A stretch of DNA of 64,000 nt from Flavobacterium psychrophilum (GCA_945890865.1 CAMDDB010000001.1:62001-126000), one strand, 5' to 3'; shown: positions 1 to 8,391, counted from the first letter of the stretch. A program made the numbers and translations. Notes: generated by a model not told the origin, from the letters alone.

Positions 1-83
1 AAAATATATTGCGTACTACAAAAAAAGGAAAGTTTTTGAGCGACGGAATTGCAAGTGATTTGTTTTTGTTAAATTTGGAATAG
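1..83 (+). CDS. hemW: HemW-like radical SAM protein, C-terminal end only
   Basis: Only the last 26 codons are present, in the frame beginning at base 3 and ending with TAG at 81-83. The tail reads TTKKGKFLSDGIASDLFL, which matches the conserved C-terminus of the HemW/coproporphyrinogen III oxidase-like radical SAM family (a 'T.KGK..SD.I.S.LF' ending). HemW proteins act in heme insertion. The catalytic part lies upstream of the window, so the assignment rests on this short tail only. The next gene starts 10 bases downstream on the same strand, so the two are probably co-transcribed. Confidence 0.6.
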   Translation, partial: NILRTTKKGKFLSDGIASDLFLLNLE

Positions 84-93
84 TTATTATATC

Positions 94-852
94 ATGAAAG
101 CAACAATAAACAACCAACAAATCGACTTGTCTTTGCCCATAGACATTTCTATATCTTTGACCAATAACGAGCAAAATCCAATAGCTTGGTATCAAAATAC
201 ACCAGAAATTGAACCTGTAACTATGGGTGATTGGATAGGCAAAGTTTCCGAAGGCAAATCATCCACAAATTTCAATAATATTTTCTTCAATCCGCATGCC
301 CATGGAACGCATACGGAATGTTTAGGGCATATAACGCGCGAATTTTATTCCATTAATCAATGTTTAAAGCAGTTTTTCTTTACTGCTGAATTGATTTCCG
401 TGCAACCCAAAAAGGTGAATGAAGATTTAATCATTACGAAAGAACAAATTGATAAGGCTTTAGGATCAAATTTTCCGGAAGCCATCATCATTAGAACCTT
501 ACCTAATCTGGAAGCTAAAAAGCATCTGAATTATTCGAATACGAATCCGCCTTATTTAGAAGAAGCGGCTGCCATTTTTATCAGAGAATGCGGCATACAG
601 CATTTGCTTATTGATTTACCAAGTGTGGATAGAGAACACGATGAAGGAAAATTGTTGGCACACAAAGCCTTTTGGAATGTCAAAGACGTGCATAATGTAA
701 ATAAAGATGCTCGATTTCATTGCTCCATTACAGAAATGATTTATGTAAATGATACAATTCCAGATGGAAGTTATTTGTTGAATTTGCAATTTGCTTCTTT
801 TGAAAATGATGCGAGTCCGAGTAAACCGGTTTTGTATAAAATTGAAAAGTAA
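94..852 (+). CDS. Cyclase-family metal-dependent hydrolase (kynurenine formamidase-like)
   Basis: A 252-residue protein of the cyclase/kynurenine formamidase superfamily, whose members are metal-dependent amide or ester hydrolases. The signature appears at residues 70-79 as HGTHTECLGH, preceded by H68, and a second conserved block DLPSVDREHDEG begins at residue 174. In the usual motif (HxGTHxDxPxH) an Asp precedes Pro; here the metal-site acid is Glu and the Pro is lost, so the substrate may differ from formylkynurenine. No other tryptophan-degradation gene is visible nearby. There is no signal peptide, so it should be cytoplasmic. It lies 10 bases after hemW and 7 bases before the YjbR-like gene. 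The family is secure, the substrate unknown. Confidence 0.8.
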   Translation: MKATINNQQIDLSLPIDISISLTNNEQNPIAWYQNTPEIEPVTMGDWIGKVSEGKSSTNFNNIFFNPHAHGTHTECLGHITREFYSINQCLKQFFFTAELISVQPKKVNEDLIITKEQIDKALGSNFPEAIIIRTLPNLEAKKHLNYSNTNPPYLEEAAAIFIRECGIQHLLIDLPSVDREHDEGKLLAHKAFWNVKDVHNVNKDARFHCSITEMIYVNDTIPDGSYLLNLQFASFENDASPSKPVLYKIEK

Positions 853-859
853 TTTCGAA

Positions 860-1225
860 ATGAACATTCAACAATTATATGAGTTTTGTTTGACTAAAAA
901 AGGCGTTACTGAACATTTTCCTTTTGATCAAGATACGTTAGTGTTTAAAGTGGGTGGAAAAATGTTTTGTTTAACCTCATTATCGGATTGGGAAAAAGGA
1001 ACTCCGAGTTTAAATTTAAAATGTGATCCGGAATTTGCCGAAAAGTTAAGAGCGGAATTTGACGATATAAAACCGGGTTGGCACATGAGTAAAACTCATT
1101 GGAACACTATACAAATTAACCGCGAAGTACTCGATTCGTTAATAAAAGAACTGATTGACCATTCCTACGATTTGGTGTTTAAAAGCCTTACTAAAAAGGT
1201 ACAATTAGAAGTTTTGGGATCTTAA
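860..1225 (+). CDS. MmcQ/YjbR family protein
   Basis: A 121-residue protein starting MNIQQLYEFC. It shows the typical YjbR order: an N-terminal helix, the segment TEHFPFDQDTLVFKVGGKMF, a 'LKCDPE' strand, and the C-terminal 'PGWHMSKTHWNTI' block. The fold resembles a double-wing DNA-binding domain, but no biological role is established. I chose the ATG at 860, seven bases after the preceding stop, because an upstream in-frame ATG at 791 would lie deep in the cyclase gene and adds residues absent from the family. A strong hairpin follows the stop codon and separates it from convergent ahcY. Confidence 0.8.
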   Translation: MNIQQLYEFCLTKKGVTEHFPFDQDTLVFKVGGKMFCLTSLSDWEKGTPSLNLKCDPEFAEKLRAEFDDIKPGWHMSKTHWNTIQINREVLDSLIKELIDHSYDLVFKSLTKKVQLEVLGS

Positions 1226-1230
1226 AAACA

Positions 1231-1264
1231 AAACCCGACCGGTTTTTTAAAACGGGTCGGGTTT
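1231..1264. terminator. Bidirectional terminator between YjbR-like gene and ahcY
   Basis: A near-perfect inverted repeat: AAACCCGACCGGTTTT at 1231-1246 pairs with 1249-1264 with one mismatch. A and T runs flank and interrupt the stem, and it sits between two convergent stop codons. Confidence 0.8.
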
Positions 1265-1306
1265 GAAATTATTCTTAAATCTAAATTCAGAAAGCTGAAA
1301 TTAAAT

Positions 1307-2623
1307 CTAGTATCTGTAATACTCAGGTTTGAATGGTCCTTGAACTTCCACACCAATATAATCTGCTTGGTCTTTACGCAACGTTTCCAATTCAACGCCT
1401 AATTTAGCTAAGTGCAACAATGCTACTTTTTCATCTAAATGTTTTGGTAACATGTAAACGTCATTATTGTATGCCGCACTGTTGTTCCATAATTCAATTT
1501 GCGCTAACGTTTGGTTGGTAAATGAGTTACTCATTACAAAACTTGGGTGACCTGTTGCACATCCAAGGTTAACTAAACGACCTTCCGCTAAGATGATAAT
1601 ATCTTTTCCGTTGACGTTATAAATGTCTACTTGTGGTTTTACTTCCGATTTTGTATGACCAAAATTTTCGTTCAACCACGCCATATCGATTTCGTTATCA
1701 AAATGTCCAATGTTACAAACGATTGTTTTGTCTTTCATTTTTTCAAAGTGCGAACCTAATACGATGTCTTTATTTCCTGTTGAAGTAATTACAATATCGG
1801 CTGTTGTAATAACAGTGTCTAATTTTTTAACTTCAAATCCGTCCATAGCTGCTTGTAAGGCACAAATAGGGTCAATTTCGGTAACCGTTACAATAGAACC
1901 AGCACCTCTAAAAGAAGCGGCAGTTCCTTTACCCACATCACCATAACCACAAACGATTACTCTTTTTCCGGCTAACATAATATCAGTTGCACGACGCACT
2001 GCATCAACAGCACTTTCTTTACAACCATACTTGTTGTCAAATTTTGATTTAGTAACCGAATCATTTACATTAATAGCAGGCATTGGTAATGTTCCAGCTT
2101 TTACTCTTTCGTACAAACGGTGAACACCGGTTGTGGTTTCTTCCGATAAACCTTTGATTCCAGCCACTAATTCTGGGTAACGGTCAATAACCATATTGGT
2201 TAAATCACCACCATCATCCAAAATCATGTTTAAGGGTTGTCTATCTTCACCAAAGAATAAGGTTTGCTCAATACACCAATCAAAATCTTCTTCGTTCAAA
2301 CCTTTCCAAGCATATACTTGAATGCCAGCAGCAGCAATTGCAGCAGCAGCTTGATCTTGGGTTGAGAAAATGTTACAAGACGACCAAGTTACTTCGGCAC
2401 CTAAAGCAATTAAGGTTTCGATTAAAACCGCTGTTTGAATGGTCATGTGTAAACATCCTGCAATTCTAGCCCCTTTTAATGGTTGGCTAGCCCCATATTC
2501 ATCTCTTAACGCCATTAATCCTGGCATTTCAGCTTCTGCTAATTCAATCTCTTTTCTTCCCCAAGCTGCAAGTGAAATATCTTTCACTTTAAAAGCTACA
2601 TAAGGTAATGTTTGTGTACTCAT
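1307..2623 (-). CDS. ahcY: Adenosylhomocysteinase (S-adenosyl-L-homocysteine hydrolase)
   Basis: A 438-residue cytoplasmic enzyme that reversibly splits S-adenosylhomocysteine to adenosine and homocysteine, closing the methyl cycle after SAM-dependent methylation. Recognised by the N-terminal substrate block ([20 protein letters not shown]), the SVTKSKFDN segment, the NAD-binding GYGDVGKG loop, and the C-terminal [14 protein letters not shown] and PEYYRY ends. Length is normal for the family. It stands alone on the minus strand with its own promoter (2660-2691) and shares a terminator with the convergent gene. I see no nearby methionine-cycle partner and no SAH riboswitch in the 36 bases between its start codon and the promoter -7 box. 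Confidence 0.97.
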   Translation of the reverse strand: MSTQTLPYVAFKVKDISLAAWGRKEIELAEAEMPGLMALRDEYGASQPLKGARIAGCLHMTIQTAVLIETLIALGAEVTWSSCNIFSTQDQAAAAIAAAGIQVYAWKGLNEEDFDWCIEQTLFFGEDRQPLNMILDDGGDLTNMVIDRYPELVAGIKGLSEETTTGVHRLYERVKAGTLPMPAINVNDSVTKSKFDNKYGCKESAVDAVRRATDIMLAGKRVIVCGYGDVGKGTAASFRGAGSIVTVTEIDPICALQAAMDGFEVKKLDTVITTADIVITSTGNKDIVLGSHFEKMKDKTIVCNIGHFDNEIDMAWLNENFGHTKSEVKPQVDIYNVNGKDIIILAEGRLVNLGCATGHPSFVMSNSFTNQTLAQIELWNNSAAYNNDVYMLPKHLDEKVALLHLAKLGVELETLRKDQADYIGVEVQGPFKPEYYRY

Positions 2624-2659
2624 CTATTATGTATATTTGTATATTCTAAAATTAGAGTG

Positions 2660-2691
2660 CAAAACTACAAAATAACTTTTTATTTTATCAA
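2660..2691 (-). promoter_or_regulatory. Bacteroidetes-type promoter of ahcY
   Basis: On the minus strand, a -7 box TAGTTTTG (complement of 2660-2667) lies 21 bases from a TTG (complement of 2689-2691). This fits the flavobacterial consensus TTG-N17-23-TAnnTTTG. Predicted from the motif only. Confidence 0.6.
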
Positions 2692-2753
2692 AGATTTCTA
2701 TTAATTTGTGAATTGTTTAGCTTTCTAAAGATTTGAAAAACAACAAAATATAA

Positions 2754-3431
2754 ATGCCATTATATCAAACTTTATCGATAAACGAGACGACTACGGCGTA
2801 TTTTTGGCATATTACCGAAGACGTTACCTCATTATTTAGAACGGTTTCATTAACTGACGTATCACAAAAGCGACTAGGTGGAATGAAATCAGAGTCGCAT
2901 CAAAAAGGATTTTTAGCCGTACGAATGTTGCTCCAACATCTAGGGTATTCTGATGAAGATTTAACCTATGATGCCTCTGGAAAACCGCATTTAAAACAAG
3001 AGGTCAGAGGTACGAAGTACGAAAATGAATACCCATCACCCAACAATAAGTACATATCAATTTCGCACTCACATGATTTTGCATCTATTTGTATAAGTGA
3101 TCAAAAAGTAGGTATCGATATTGAATTACAAAAAGACAAAACATTAAAAATCGCAGCACGATATATGGATGTTCGTCATTTAGAGCGGTTATCAACGGAA
3201 GAGCAAATTGCAAAAGCAACAACAGTTTGGGGGATAAAAGAAGCCATTTTCAAAATAAAAAATGAAAGAGGAATTAGTTTTCCCGACCATATATTTGAAT
3301 CCGATTTTAGGTTGTCGGATACCACAACCCAAGCCGAACTGCATTATAAGGGGCAAATCGATAAATTTACCATTCATTTTCAACCCATCGCCAACTATAT
3401 TTTTGTTTGCGCCTTACAACAAATCGCATGA
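2754..3431 (+). CDS. 4'-phosphopantetheinyl transferase superfamily protein
   Basis: A 225-residue enzyme expected to move the phosphopantetheine arm of coenzyme A onto carrier proteins. The magnesium and CoA motifs are present: ISISHSHD at 101-108, VGIDIE at 119-124, and WGIKEAIFK at 159-167, whose Trp-Gly-x-Lys-Glu-Ala core is diagnostic. Residues about 83-99 (EVRGTKYENEYPSPNN) interrupt the usual short step between 'GKPHL' and 'ISISHS'. Their DNA holds two copies of the 7-bp unit AGTACGA, so a genomic repeat seems to have landed in frame in a surface loop. The stop overlaps the pnuC start (ATGA), so translation is probably coupled. The carrier protein served cannot be read from the context. 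Confidence 0.9.
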   Translation: MPLYQTLSINETTTAYFWHITEDVTSLFRTVSLTDVSQKRLGGMKSESHQKGFLAVRMLLQHLGYSDEDLTYDASGKPHLKQEVRGTKYENEYPSPNNKYISISHSHDFASICISDQKVGIDIELQKDKTLKIAARYMDVRHLERLSTEEQIAKATTVWGIKEAIFKIKNERGISFPDHIFESDFRLSDTTTQAELHYKGQIDKFTIHFQPIANYIFVCALQQIA

Positions 3432-4039
3432 TAGATTTTTTTATCAGTCAATATAAAAATGCATCTTCATTGCAAATTGGGGCCGAATTCATTGCCTTTT
3501 GCTTCGGAATTATGAGCGTTTATTTTGCCAAGAAAGAAAATATTTGGGTATATCCCACAGGCTTGGTTTCGACTCTAATAACCGTGTATTTGTTGTATCA
3601 AGCAGTCTATTTTGCAGACATGACCATGAACATATATTATTCGATCATGAGTATCTATGGCTGGTATCGATGGATTCCAAACGCTCAATTACCGGGATTG
3701 AAAATTTCTAGAACAACATTACAAGAAAAATTTATTGGTTTTGGATTGTTTGTTTTAACCATGATCATCACCTATTTGGTTTATGTTTTTTTTGAGTATA
3801 AGCTTGAAATTCCTAATTATATTGATATTTTTACATCAGGAATATTTTTTACAGCCATGTGGTATATGGCTTTGAAAAAAATTGAAAATTGGACGTTGTG
3901 GATTATTGGAGATTGTATTGCCGTTCCTTTGTTTGCTTATAGAGGATTAGGAATGCTCTCTTTACAATATTTTATTTTTAGTATTATGGCAATTGTTGCC
4001 TATTTATCATGGAGAACCTATTTAGCAAAAAAGATATAG
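3428..4039 (+). CDS. pnuC: PnuC-family vitamin transporter (nicotinamide riboside or thiamine)
   Basis: A 203-residue integral membrane protein with about seven hydrophobic segments and the PnuC hallmark YYSIMSIYGWYRW at residues 70-82, followed by a C-terminal WTLWIIGDC...YRGLGMLSLQY segment. PnuC proteins are facilitators that work with cytoplasmic trapping by phosphorylation. Start chosen at 3428, overlapping the preceding stop as ATGA; an in-frame ATG at 3407 would lie within the previous gene. In Bacteroidetes some PnuC relatives (PnuT) carry thiamine and sit with TPP-riboswitch-controlled TonB receptors. One such receptor lies 2.2 kb downstream, so thiamine is a fair alternative substrate. 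Substrate specificity cannot be read from the sequence alone. Confidence 0.85.
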   Translation: MIDFFISQYKNASSLQIGAEFIAFCFGIMSVYFAKKENIWVYPTGLVSTLITVYLLYQAVYFADMTMNIYYSIMSIYGWYRWIPNAQLPGLKISRTTLQEKFIGFGLFVLTMIITYLVYVFFEYKLEIPNYIDIFTSGIFFTAMWYMALKKIENWTLWIIGDCIAVPLFAYRGLGMLSLQYFIFSIMAIVAYLSWRTYLAKKI

Positions 4040-5547
4040 CTTACATTACATCAAAAGGGTGCAATTTGGAAAAAATAAGACAACAACTTGCTTTTTTTCA
4101 AAAAGGATCTTCAACACTTCATATCGTGAAGTCTGCAACCGTTGGGGATGGAATCCAACTACTCAGTTTGGATGAAAAAATATTTTTTAGCCACTATTTT
4201 GATTCACATAAGGCCAATTATAAGCTAGAAAAATTTGTACCAGCTTCTGGGGCCGCCACACGAATGTTTCAATTTTTGAATACATTTTTAAATGATTTTG
4301 ATCCAAAATTGGATACCATTACCAGCTATATTAATAAAACCGGGGAGCAAAATCTAAATGTATTTATCGTTGGGATACGAAAATTTCCATTTTATTTTCA
4401 ATTGAAAGAAAAAACAAAATTACTTTTCCCTGATTATAATACTTTTACTAGGGACCAAAAAGTACATGCGATCATCTATACCTTATTGCACAAAACAGGT
4501 CTTGATTTTGCCACGAAACCTAAAGGGATTGTTCCGTTTCATAGGGTTGAAAATCAAATATTTACCCCAGTAGAAGAACACATCTTAGAAGCCCAACATT
4601 TAAGTGACGGCTCAGAAAAGGGTCGTATTCATTTTACGATTTCTAAAGAATTCCAATCTGATTTTGAAGCTATTGTTTCAAAATATCCGCAGGTTGAGGT
4701 TCATTTTTCTTATCAAAATGAAAGTAGCGATACTATAGCAGTGGATAAAAAAAACAGACCTTTTAGAGTAACAAATGGAGATTTGCTTTTTAGACCCGCA
4801 GGACATGGGGCATTGATTGAAAATTTATATCAAGTACATGCCGATATAATTTTCATTAAAAACATTGATAATGTCTCACAGGCCGAACAAGAGCAATCTA
4901 TTTTTAATCAAAAAGTATTAGCAGGAAAGCTGATATACATGCAGCAACAAATTTTTGATTATTTGCACAAACTGCAAGCAGAAAACATCAATGTTGAATT
5001 CATACAAGAGGTTAAAATTTTTGTAGAGCGTCAACTATCTTTTTCCCTATCGAGTGAATTTGACATGTTTCAAAGTTCCTATCAAAAAGAATATTTGATA
5101 AAAATCCTAAATCGTCCTATTCGGGTGTGTGGTATGGTAAAAAATGAAGGAGAACCTGGAGGCGGCCCTTTTTGGGTAAAAGATGAAAAAGGTCAAGTTA
5201 CCTTGCAAATAGTAGAAACGGCACAAATTAATTTTGCCAATGAGCTTCAAAAAAACAGTCTAAAGAGCGCTACACATTTTAATCCAGTTGATTTAGTTTG
5301 TGGGGTTAAGAATTTTAAAGGGCAAAAATTTAATCTTAACGAATTTATTGACCATGATGCCATTATCATTACACAAAAAACAATTTTTGGGCAACCCATT
5401 AAAGCACTAGAATTACCGGGTTTATGGAATGGAGCCATGGCAAATTGGTTAACAATTTTTGTAGAAGTTCCCTTAACTACTTTTAATCCTGTGAAAAGTG
5501 TAAATGATTTATTAAAGCCAGCACACCAGCCAGTTTTTGAACCATAG
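4009..5547 (+). CDS. DUF4301 family protein, function unknown
   Basis: A 512-residue soluble protein of the DUF4301 family, which is largely confined to Bacteroidetes. Recognisable segments are the glycine-rich FVPASGAATRMF loop (residues about 79-90, resembling a nucleotidyltransferase-type sugar-nucleotide loop), FRVTNGDLLFRPAGHGALIENL mid-protein, and RVCGMVKNEGEPGGGPFWV near residue 370. The GxG(A)T(R)M pattern and the G-H-G-A-L-IENL block remind me of UTP-glucose-1-phosphate uridylyltransferase-like folds; that is my inference. The gene begins 31 bases inside pnuC and ends 2 bases before arfB, so it belongs to the PPTase-pnuC-arfB run. There is no signal peptide. Its role in this cluster is unknown. 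Confidence 0.75.
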   Translation: MENLFSKKDIAYITSKGCNLEKIRQQLAFFQKGSSTLHIVKSATVGDGIQLLSLDEKIFFSHYFDSHKANYKLEKFVPASGAATRMFQFLNTFLNDFDPKLDTITSYINKTGEQNLNVFIVGIRKFPFYFQLKEKTKLLFPDYNTFTRDQKVHAIIYTLLHKTGLDFATKPKGIVPFHRVENQIFTPVEEHILEAQHLSDGSEKGRIHFTISKEFQSDFEAIVSKYPQVEVHFSYQNESSDTIAVDKKNRPFRVTNGDLLFRPAGHGALIENLYQVHADIIFIKNIDNVSQAEQEQSIFNQKVLAGKLIYMQQQIFDYLHKLQAENINVEFIQEVKIFVERQLSFSLSSEFDMFQSSYQKEYLIKILNRPIRVCGMVKNEGEPGGGPFWVKDEKGQVTLQIVETAQINFANELQKNSLKSATHFNPVDLVCGVKNFKGQKFNLNEFIDHDAIIITQKTIFGQPIKALELPGLWNGAMANWLTIFVEVPLTTFNPVKSVNDLLKPAHQPVFEP

Positions 5548-5549
5548 AA

Positions 5550-5951
5550 ATGGAAAAAGAAATCCTTATAAAAGAGCTAACTTTTAAAGCCGTTCGCAGT
5601 AGTGGTGCAGGAGGGCAAAATGTAAATAAAGTGGCTTCAAAAGTGGTGCTGTATTTTGATTTGACCCATTCAAAAGGACTTTCTGAAGTAGAAAAGGAGC
5701 GTCTTCAAGTAAAACTTGCTTCAAAGTTATCACAAGATAATCTCATAATTATTACGTGTGAAAAAGATCGAAGTCAGTTCAAAAATCGAGTATTTGCCGA
5801 AAAAAAATTAATAAAATATCTTGAAGACGGGTTAAAAATTCCGAAAGTTCGTCAAAAAACAAAGACGCCAAGATCAGTGCATGAAAAACGACTACATGCT
5901 AAAAAAGTAATGAGCGTTTTAAAACAAAATAGAAAAGCACCAAATTTATAA
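5550..5951 (+). CDS. arfB: Alternative ribosome-rescue factor ArfB (YaeJ-type peptidyl-tRNA hydrolase)
   Basis: A 133-residue release factor-like protein. It carries the catalytic GGQ at residues 21-23 in the context SSGAGGQNVNKVASKV and a basic, lysine/arginine-rich C-terminal tail (KTPRSVHEKRLHAKKVM) that in this family enters the empty mRNA channel of stalled ribosomes. It lacks the stop-codon recognition domain of true release factors, which gives its short length. It hydrolyses peptidyl-tRNA to free ribosomes without a usable stop codon. It starts 2 bases after the DUF4301 gene, so it is the last gene of that run. The next transcription unit begins with its own promoter. Confidence 0.93.
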   Translation: MEKEILIKELTFKAVRSSGAGGQNVNKVASKVVLYFDLTHSKGLSEVEKERLQVKLASKLSQDNLIIITCEKDRSQFKNRVFAEKKLIKYLEDGLKIPKVRQKTKTPRSVHEKRLHAKKVMSVLKQNRKAPNL

Positions 5952-5960
5952 GCGGTAAGC

Positions 5961-5992
5961 TTGGAATTTAATACTAAAGAGTTCTATCTTTG
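5961..5992 (+). promoter_or_regulatory. Promoter of the TPP riboswitch-TonB receptor unit
   Basis: TTG at 5961-5963 and TATCTTTG at 5985-5992 are separated by 21 bases, a full match to TTG-N17-23-TAnnTTTG. The predicted start of transcription is about base 5999, exactly where the riboswitch P1 stem begins. Confidence 0.75.
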
Positions 5993-5998
5993 TCGTAA

Positions 5999-6095
5999 TC
6001 TCAAAGGGGTGCTTGATTCTGAATTAAATTTAGAGTGACAGCTGAGATCATACCCATAGAACCTGGGCAGGTAATGCTGCCAAGGAAAATAGAGA
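5999..6095 (+). ncRNA. TPP riboswitch (THI element)
   Basis: The conserved core of the thiamine pyrophosphate aptamer is present in order: GGGGTGC at 6006-6012, GCTGAGA at 6041-6047, ATACCC at 6050-6055, GAACCTG at 6059-6065, GTAATGC at 6071-6077 and AGGAAA near 6083. The closing P1 stem can form from TCTC (5999-6002) and GAGA (6092-6095). It precedes only the TonB receptor gene, so thiamine pyrophosphate should repress receptor synthesis. A possible expression platform lies downstream: AATCTCAAA recurs at 5997-6005 and 6130-6138, and the second copy could compete for the 3' side of P1. Confidence 0.95.
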
Positions 6096-6192
6096 AACCA
6101 ACACCGATACATTCCATTTGGAGTAAAGGAATCTCAAAAAATTATTTAGTAACCAAGAATAATAACCCCTTTTATTCGTAAAAATTTTACGA

Positions 6193-8391
6193 ATGAAAAC
6201 TTTACCAAAAAAAAGTACAAAGTACAAAGTACGGAGTACGAAGGTCTTTTTAAACCTATTGTCTATTGCCTATTGCCTATTGCCTATTGTTTCTTTCTCT
6301 CAAGAAGTTCAGAAAGACACTACAAAAATCAACGCTTTAAACGAAGTAATAGTTTCTTCTGTACGAGCAAAAGACAACAATCCTATTACCTTTACCAGTA
6401 TAAACGCAGCGGTTATTGCCCCGCGAAATTTAGCCCAAGACATTCCTGTTTTGTTGCAATATTTACCTTCTGTGGTCAGTACAACCGATGCTGGAAATGG
6501 TGTGGGTTATACGTATATGCGCGTTCGAGGGGCCGACGGCTCGCGCATTAATGTTACACTAAATGGTATTCCTTTTAATGATAGTGAAAGTCAAGGCACA
6601 TTTTTTGTAAACCTACCTGATTTTGCAACCTCCCTTGAAAGTGTTCAATTGCAGCGTGGTGTAGGAACGTCTACTAACGGAGCAGGCGCTTTTGGGGCCA
6701 GTTTAAATATGCAAACAAAATCTTTTCGTGAAAAAGCATTTGCTGAAATTTCAAATTCGGTAGGAAGTTTTGCAACTCGTAAGCACACCTTGACTTTTGG
6801 AACGGGTGTGCACAATCATTTTGAAATGAATGCGCGTATATCTAATATTGCTTCTGATGGCTATATAGATCGAGCTTCTTCCCGTTTGCAGGGCTATTTT
6901 TTTAATGCAAATTATGTTAAAGAAGCTACACAAGTAAAATTTATGGCTTTTGGTGGGAAGGAAAAAACGTATCAAGCGTGGTATGGCATTGAAGACCCCG
7001 AAAAATTAAGAAAGGATCGAACGTTTAATCCGGCCGGAATGTATTTTGATACAAACGGCAACATGCAGTTTTATGATAACGAAACCGATAATTATTGGCA
7101 AAATCATTTTCAATTGCATTGGACACAAAAGTGGTCTGAAAAATGGATTTCAAACACAGCATTGCATTATACCCTAGGAAAAGGATATTTTGAACAATAT
7201 AAAGAAGATCAAGATTTGTCGGAGTACAATTTGCCTGCTTTCAACGGTAATTTGATTTCCGATTTGGTTCGAAAACGCTGGTTGGACAATGATTTTTTTG
7301 GGGCTACTTTCGCGATGAATTATACCACACCCACTACTCAAATTACATTTGGAGGAGCTGCCAACCGCTATTTAGGAAAACACTTTGGAGAAGTAATTTG
7401 GACTCCAAATTACATTCCTTCTGCCAATCGTTATTATAATAATTATGGCAACAAGGACGATGTTAATGTATATGCCAAAGCCTCACATGCCCTGAACAAT
7501 AAATGGAATTTATTTGCCGATTTACAATACCGAATGGTGTTCTACGAGGCCACAGGTATTCAGTTTTCTCCCGTTAATGATACGTTTCGTTTTTTCAACC
7601 CAAAAGCGGGAGTGAACTATCAATTAGATGCTAAAAATTCATTTTATGGTTACTTGGGTGTTTCGAATAAAGAACCCAGACGCGACGATTATGAGAATGG
7701 CAGTGTACAACCCGAGCGCTTATTGGATTATGAATTGGGGTGGAAATACACCTCTCAAAATGTCAAATTCAATGCAAATGCTTATTTCATGAATTATAAA
7801 AACCAATTGGTGTTAACAGGAGCTTTGAACGATGTGGGTGCGCCAATTTTTACAAACAGTGGTAAAAGTTATCGTTTGGGAGTAGAAGTAGCGTCGACAA
7901 TTGCGCTCTCCAATAATTGGATTGTACAATCCAATGCTACCTTAAGTCAAAACAGAAATCAAGATTTCTATTTTCAGCGCGATGGCGTTTTGCAGAATTT
8001 AGGCAATACAAGTAGTGCGTTTTCGCCGAATATAATTTTGGGTAACAGCCTAACGTATTTGCTAAAAGATCATTTTCAAATTTCTTTCTTATCGAAATAT
8101 GTGGGCGAGCAATACATGGGGAATATTGATTCTTACAAGTCAAAACTCGAGGCTTATTTTGTAAATGATCTGAATATTCAATACGAGTGGAACTTAAATA
8201 AAGCCATCAAATCCGTCGTTTTTTCGGGATTAGTTAACAATGTTTTTAATGTAGTATATGAGTCGAATGGGTATTTTTATACCTACGATGACAATTGGAC
8301 CAATCCAGGAACTACCTCTACAATTGAAGGCACTGGATACTATCCACAAGCGGGAATTAATTTTCTTTTAGGGGTGAGTTTGAAATTTTAA
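6193..8391 (+). CDS. TonB-dependent outer-membrane receptor, probably for thiamine
   Basis: A 732-residue TonB-dependent receptor. After the signal peptide (cleavage probably after SFSQ, residue about 37) comes the TonB-box region NALNEVIVSSVRA, a plug domain (YMRVRGADGSRINVTLNGIPFND, VQLQRGVGTSTNGAGAFGASLN), then a beta-barrel ending in the aromatic LLGVSLKF. It transports a ligand across the outer membrane using TonB energy. The TPP riboswitch directly upstream makes thiamine or a thiamine derivative the likely ligand. The first 33 codons contain two different 7-bp tandem arrays (6214-6241 and 6255-6289), the second coding the hydrophobic core of the signal peptide. The 3' end overlaps the convergent lipoprotein gene by 4 bases. 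Confidence 0.92.
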   Translation: MKTLPKKSTKYKVRSTKVFLNLLSIAYCLLPIVSFSQEVQKDTTKINALNEVIVSSVRAKDNNPITFTSINAAVIAPRNLAQDIPVLLQYLPSVVSTTDAGNGVGYTYMRVRGADGSRINVTLNGIPFNDSESQGTFFVNLPDFATSLESVQLQRGVGTSTNGAGAFGASLNMQTKSFREKAFAEISNSVGSFATRKHTLTFGTGVHNHFEMNARISNIASDGYIDRASSRLQGYFFNANYVKEATQVKFMAFGGKEKTYQAWYGIEDPEKLRKDRTFNPAGMYFDTNGNMQFYDNETDNYWQNHFQLHWTQKWSEKWISNTALHYTLGKGYFEQYKEDQDLSEYNLPAFNGNLISDLVRKRWLDNDFFGATFAMNYTTPTTQITFGGAANRYLGKHFGEVIWTPNYIPSANRYYNNYGNKDDVNVYAKASHALNNKWNLFADLQYRMVFYEATGIQFSPVNDTFRFFNPKAGVNYQLDAKNSFYGYLGVSNKEPRRDDYENGSVQPERLLDYELGWKYTSQNVKFNANAYFMNYKNQLVLTGALNDVGAPIFTNSGKSYRLGVEVASTIALSNNWIVQSNATLSQNRNQDFYFQRDGVLQNLGNTSSAFSPNIILGNSLTYLLKDHFQISFLSKYVGEQYMGNIDSYKSKLEAYFVNDLNIQYEWNLNKAIKSVVFSGLVNNVFNVVYESNGYFYTYDDNWTNPGTTSTIEGTGYYPQAGINFLLGVSLKF
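6214..6241 (+). repeat. 7-bp tandem repeat AGTACRR, 4 units, inside the receptor gene
   Basis: Units AGTACAA, AGTACAA, AGTACGG and AGTACGA lie head to tail in codons 8-17 of the TonB receptor, coding the basic N-terminal part of the signal peptide. The same unit occurs twice in the phosphopantetheinyl transferase gene at 3010-3023. Confidence 0.85.
6255..6289 (+). repeat. 7-bp tandem repeat CCTATTG, 5 units, inside the receptor gene
   Basis: Five head-to-tail units, four exact CCTATTG and one TCTATTG. They code the hydrophobic core LLSIAYCLLPIV of the receptor signal peptide. As 7 is not a multiple of 3, gain or loss of one unit would shift the reading frame. Confidence 0.9.

Noticed and set aside
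6214..6289. CRISPR-like array
   Set aside because: Units are only 7 bp, directly adjacent without spacers, and no cas gene is present.
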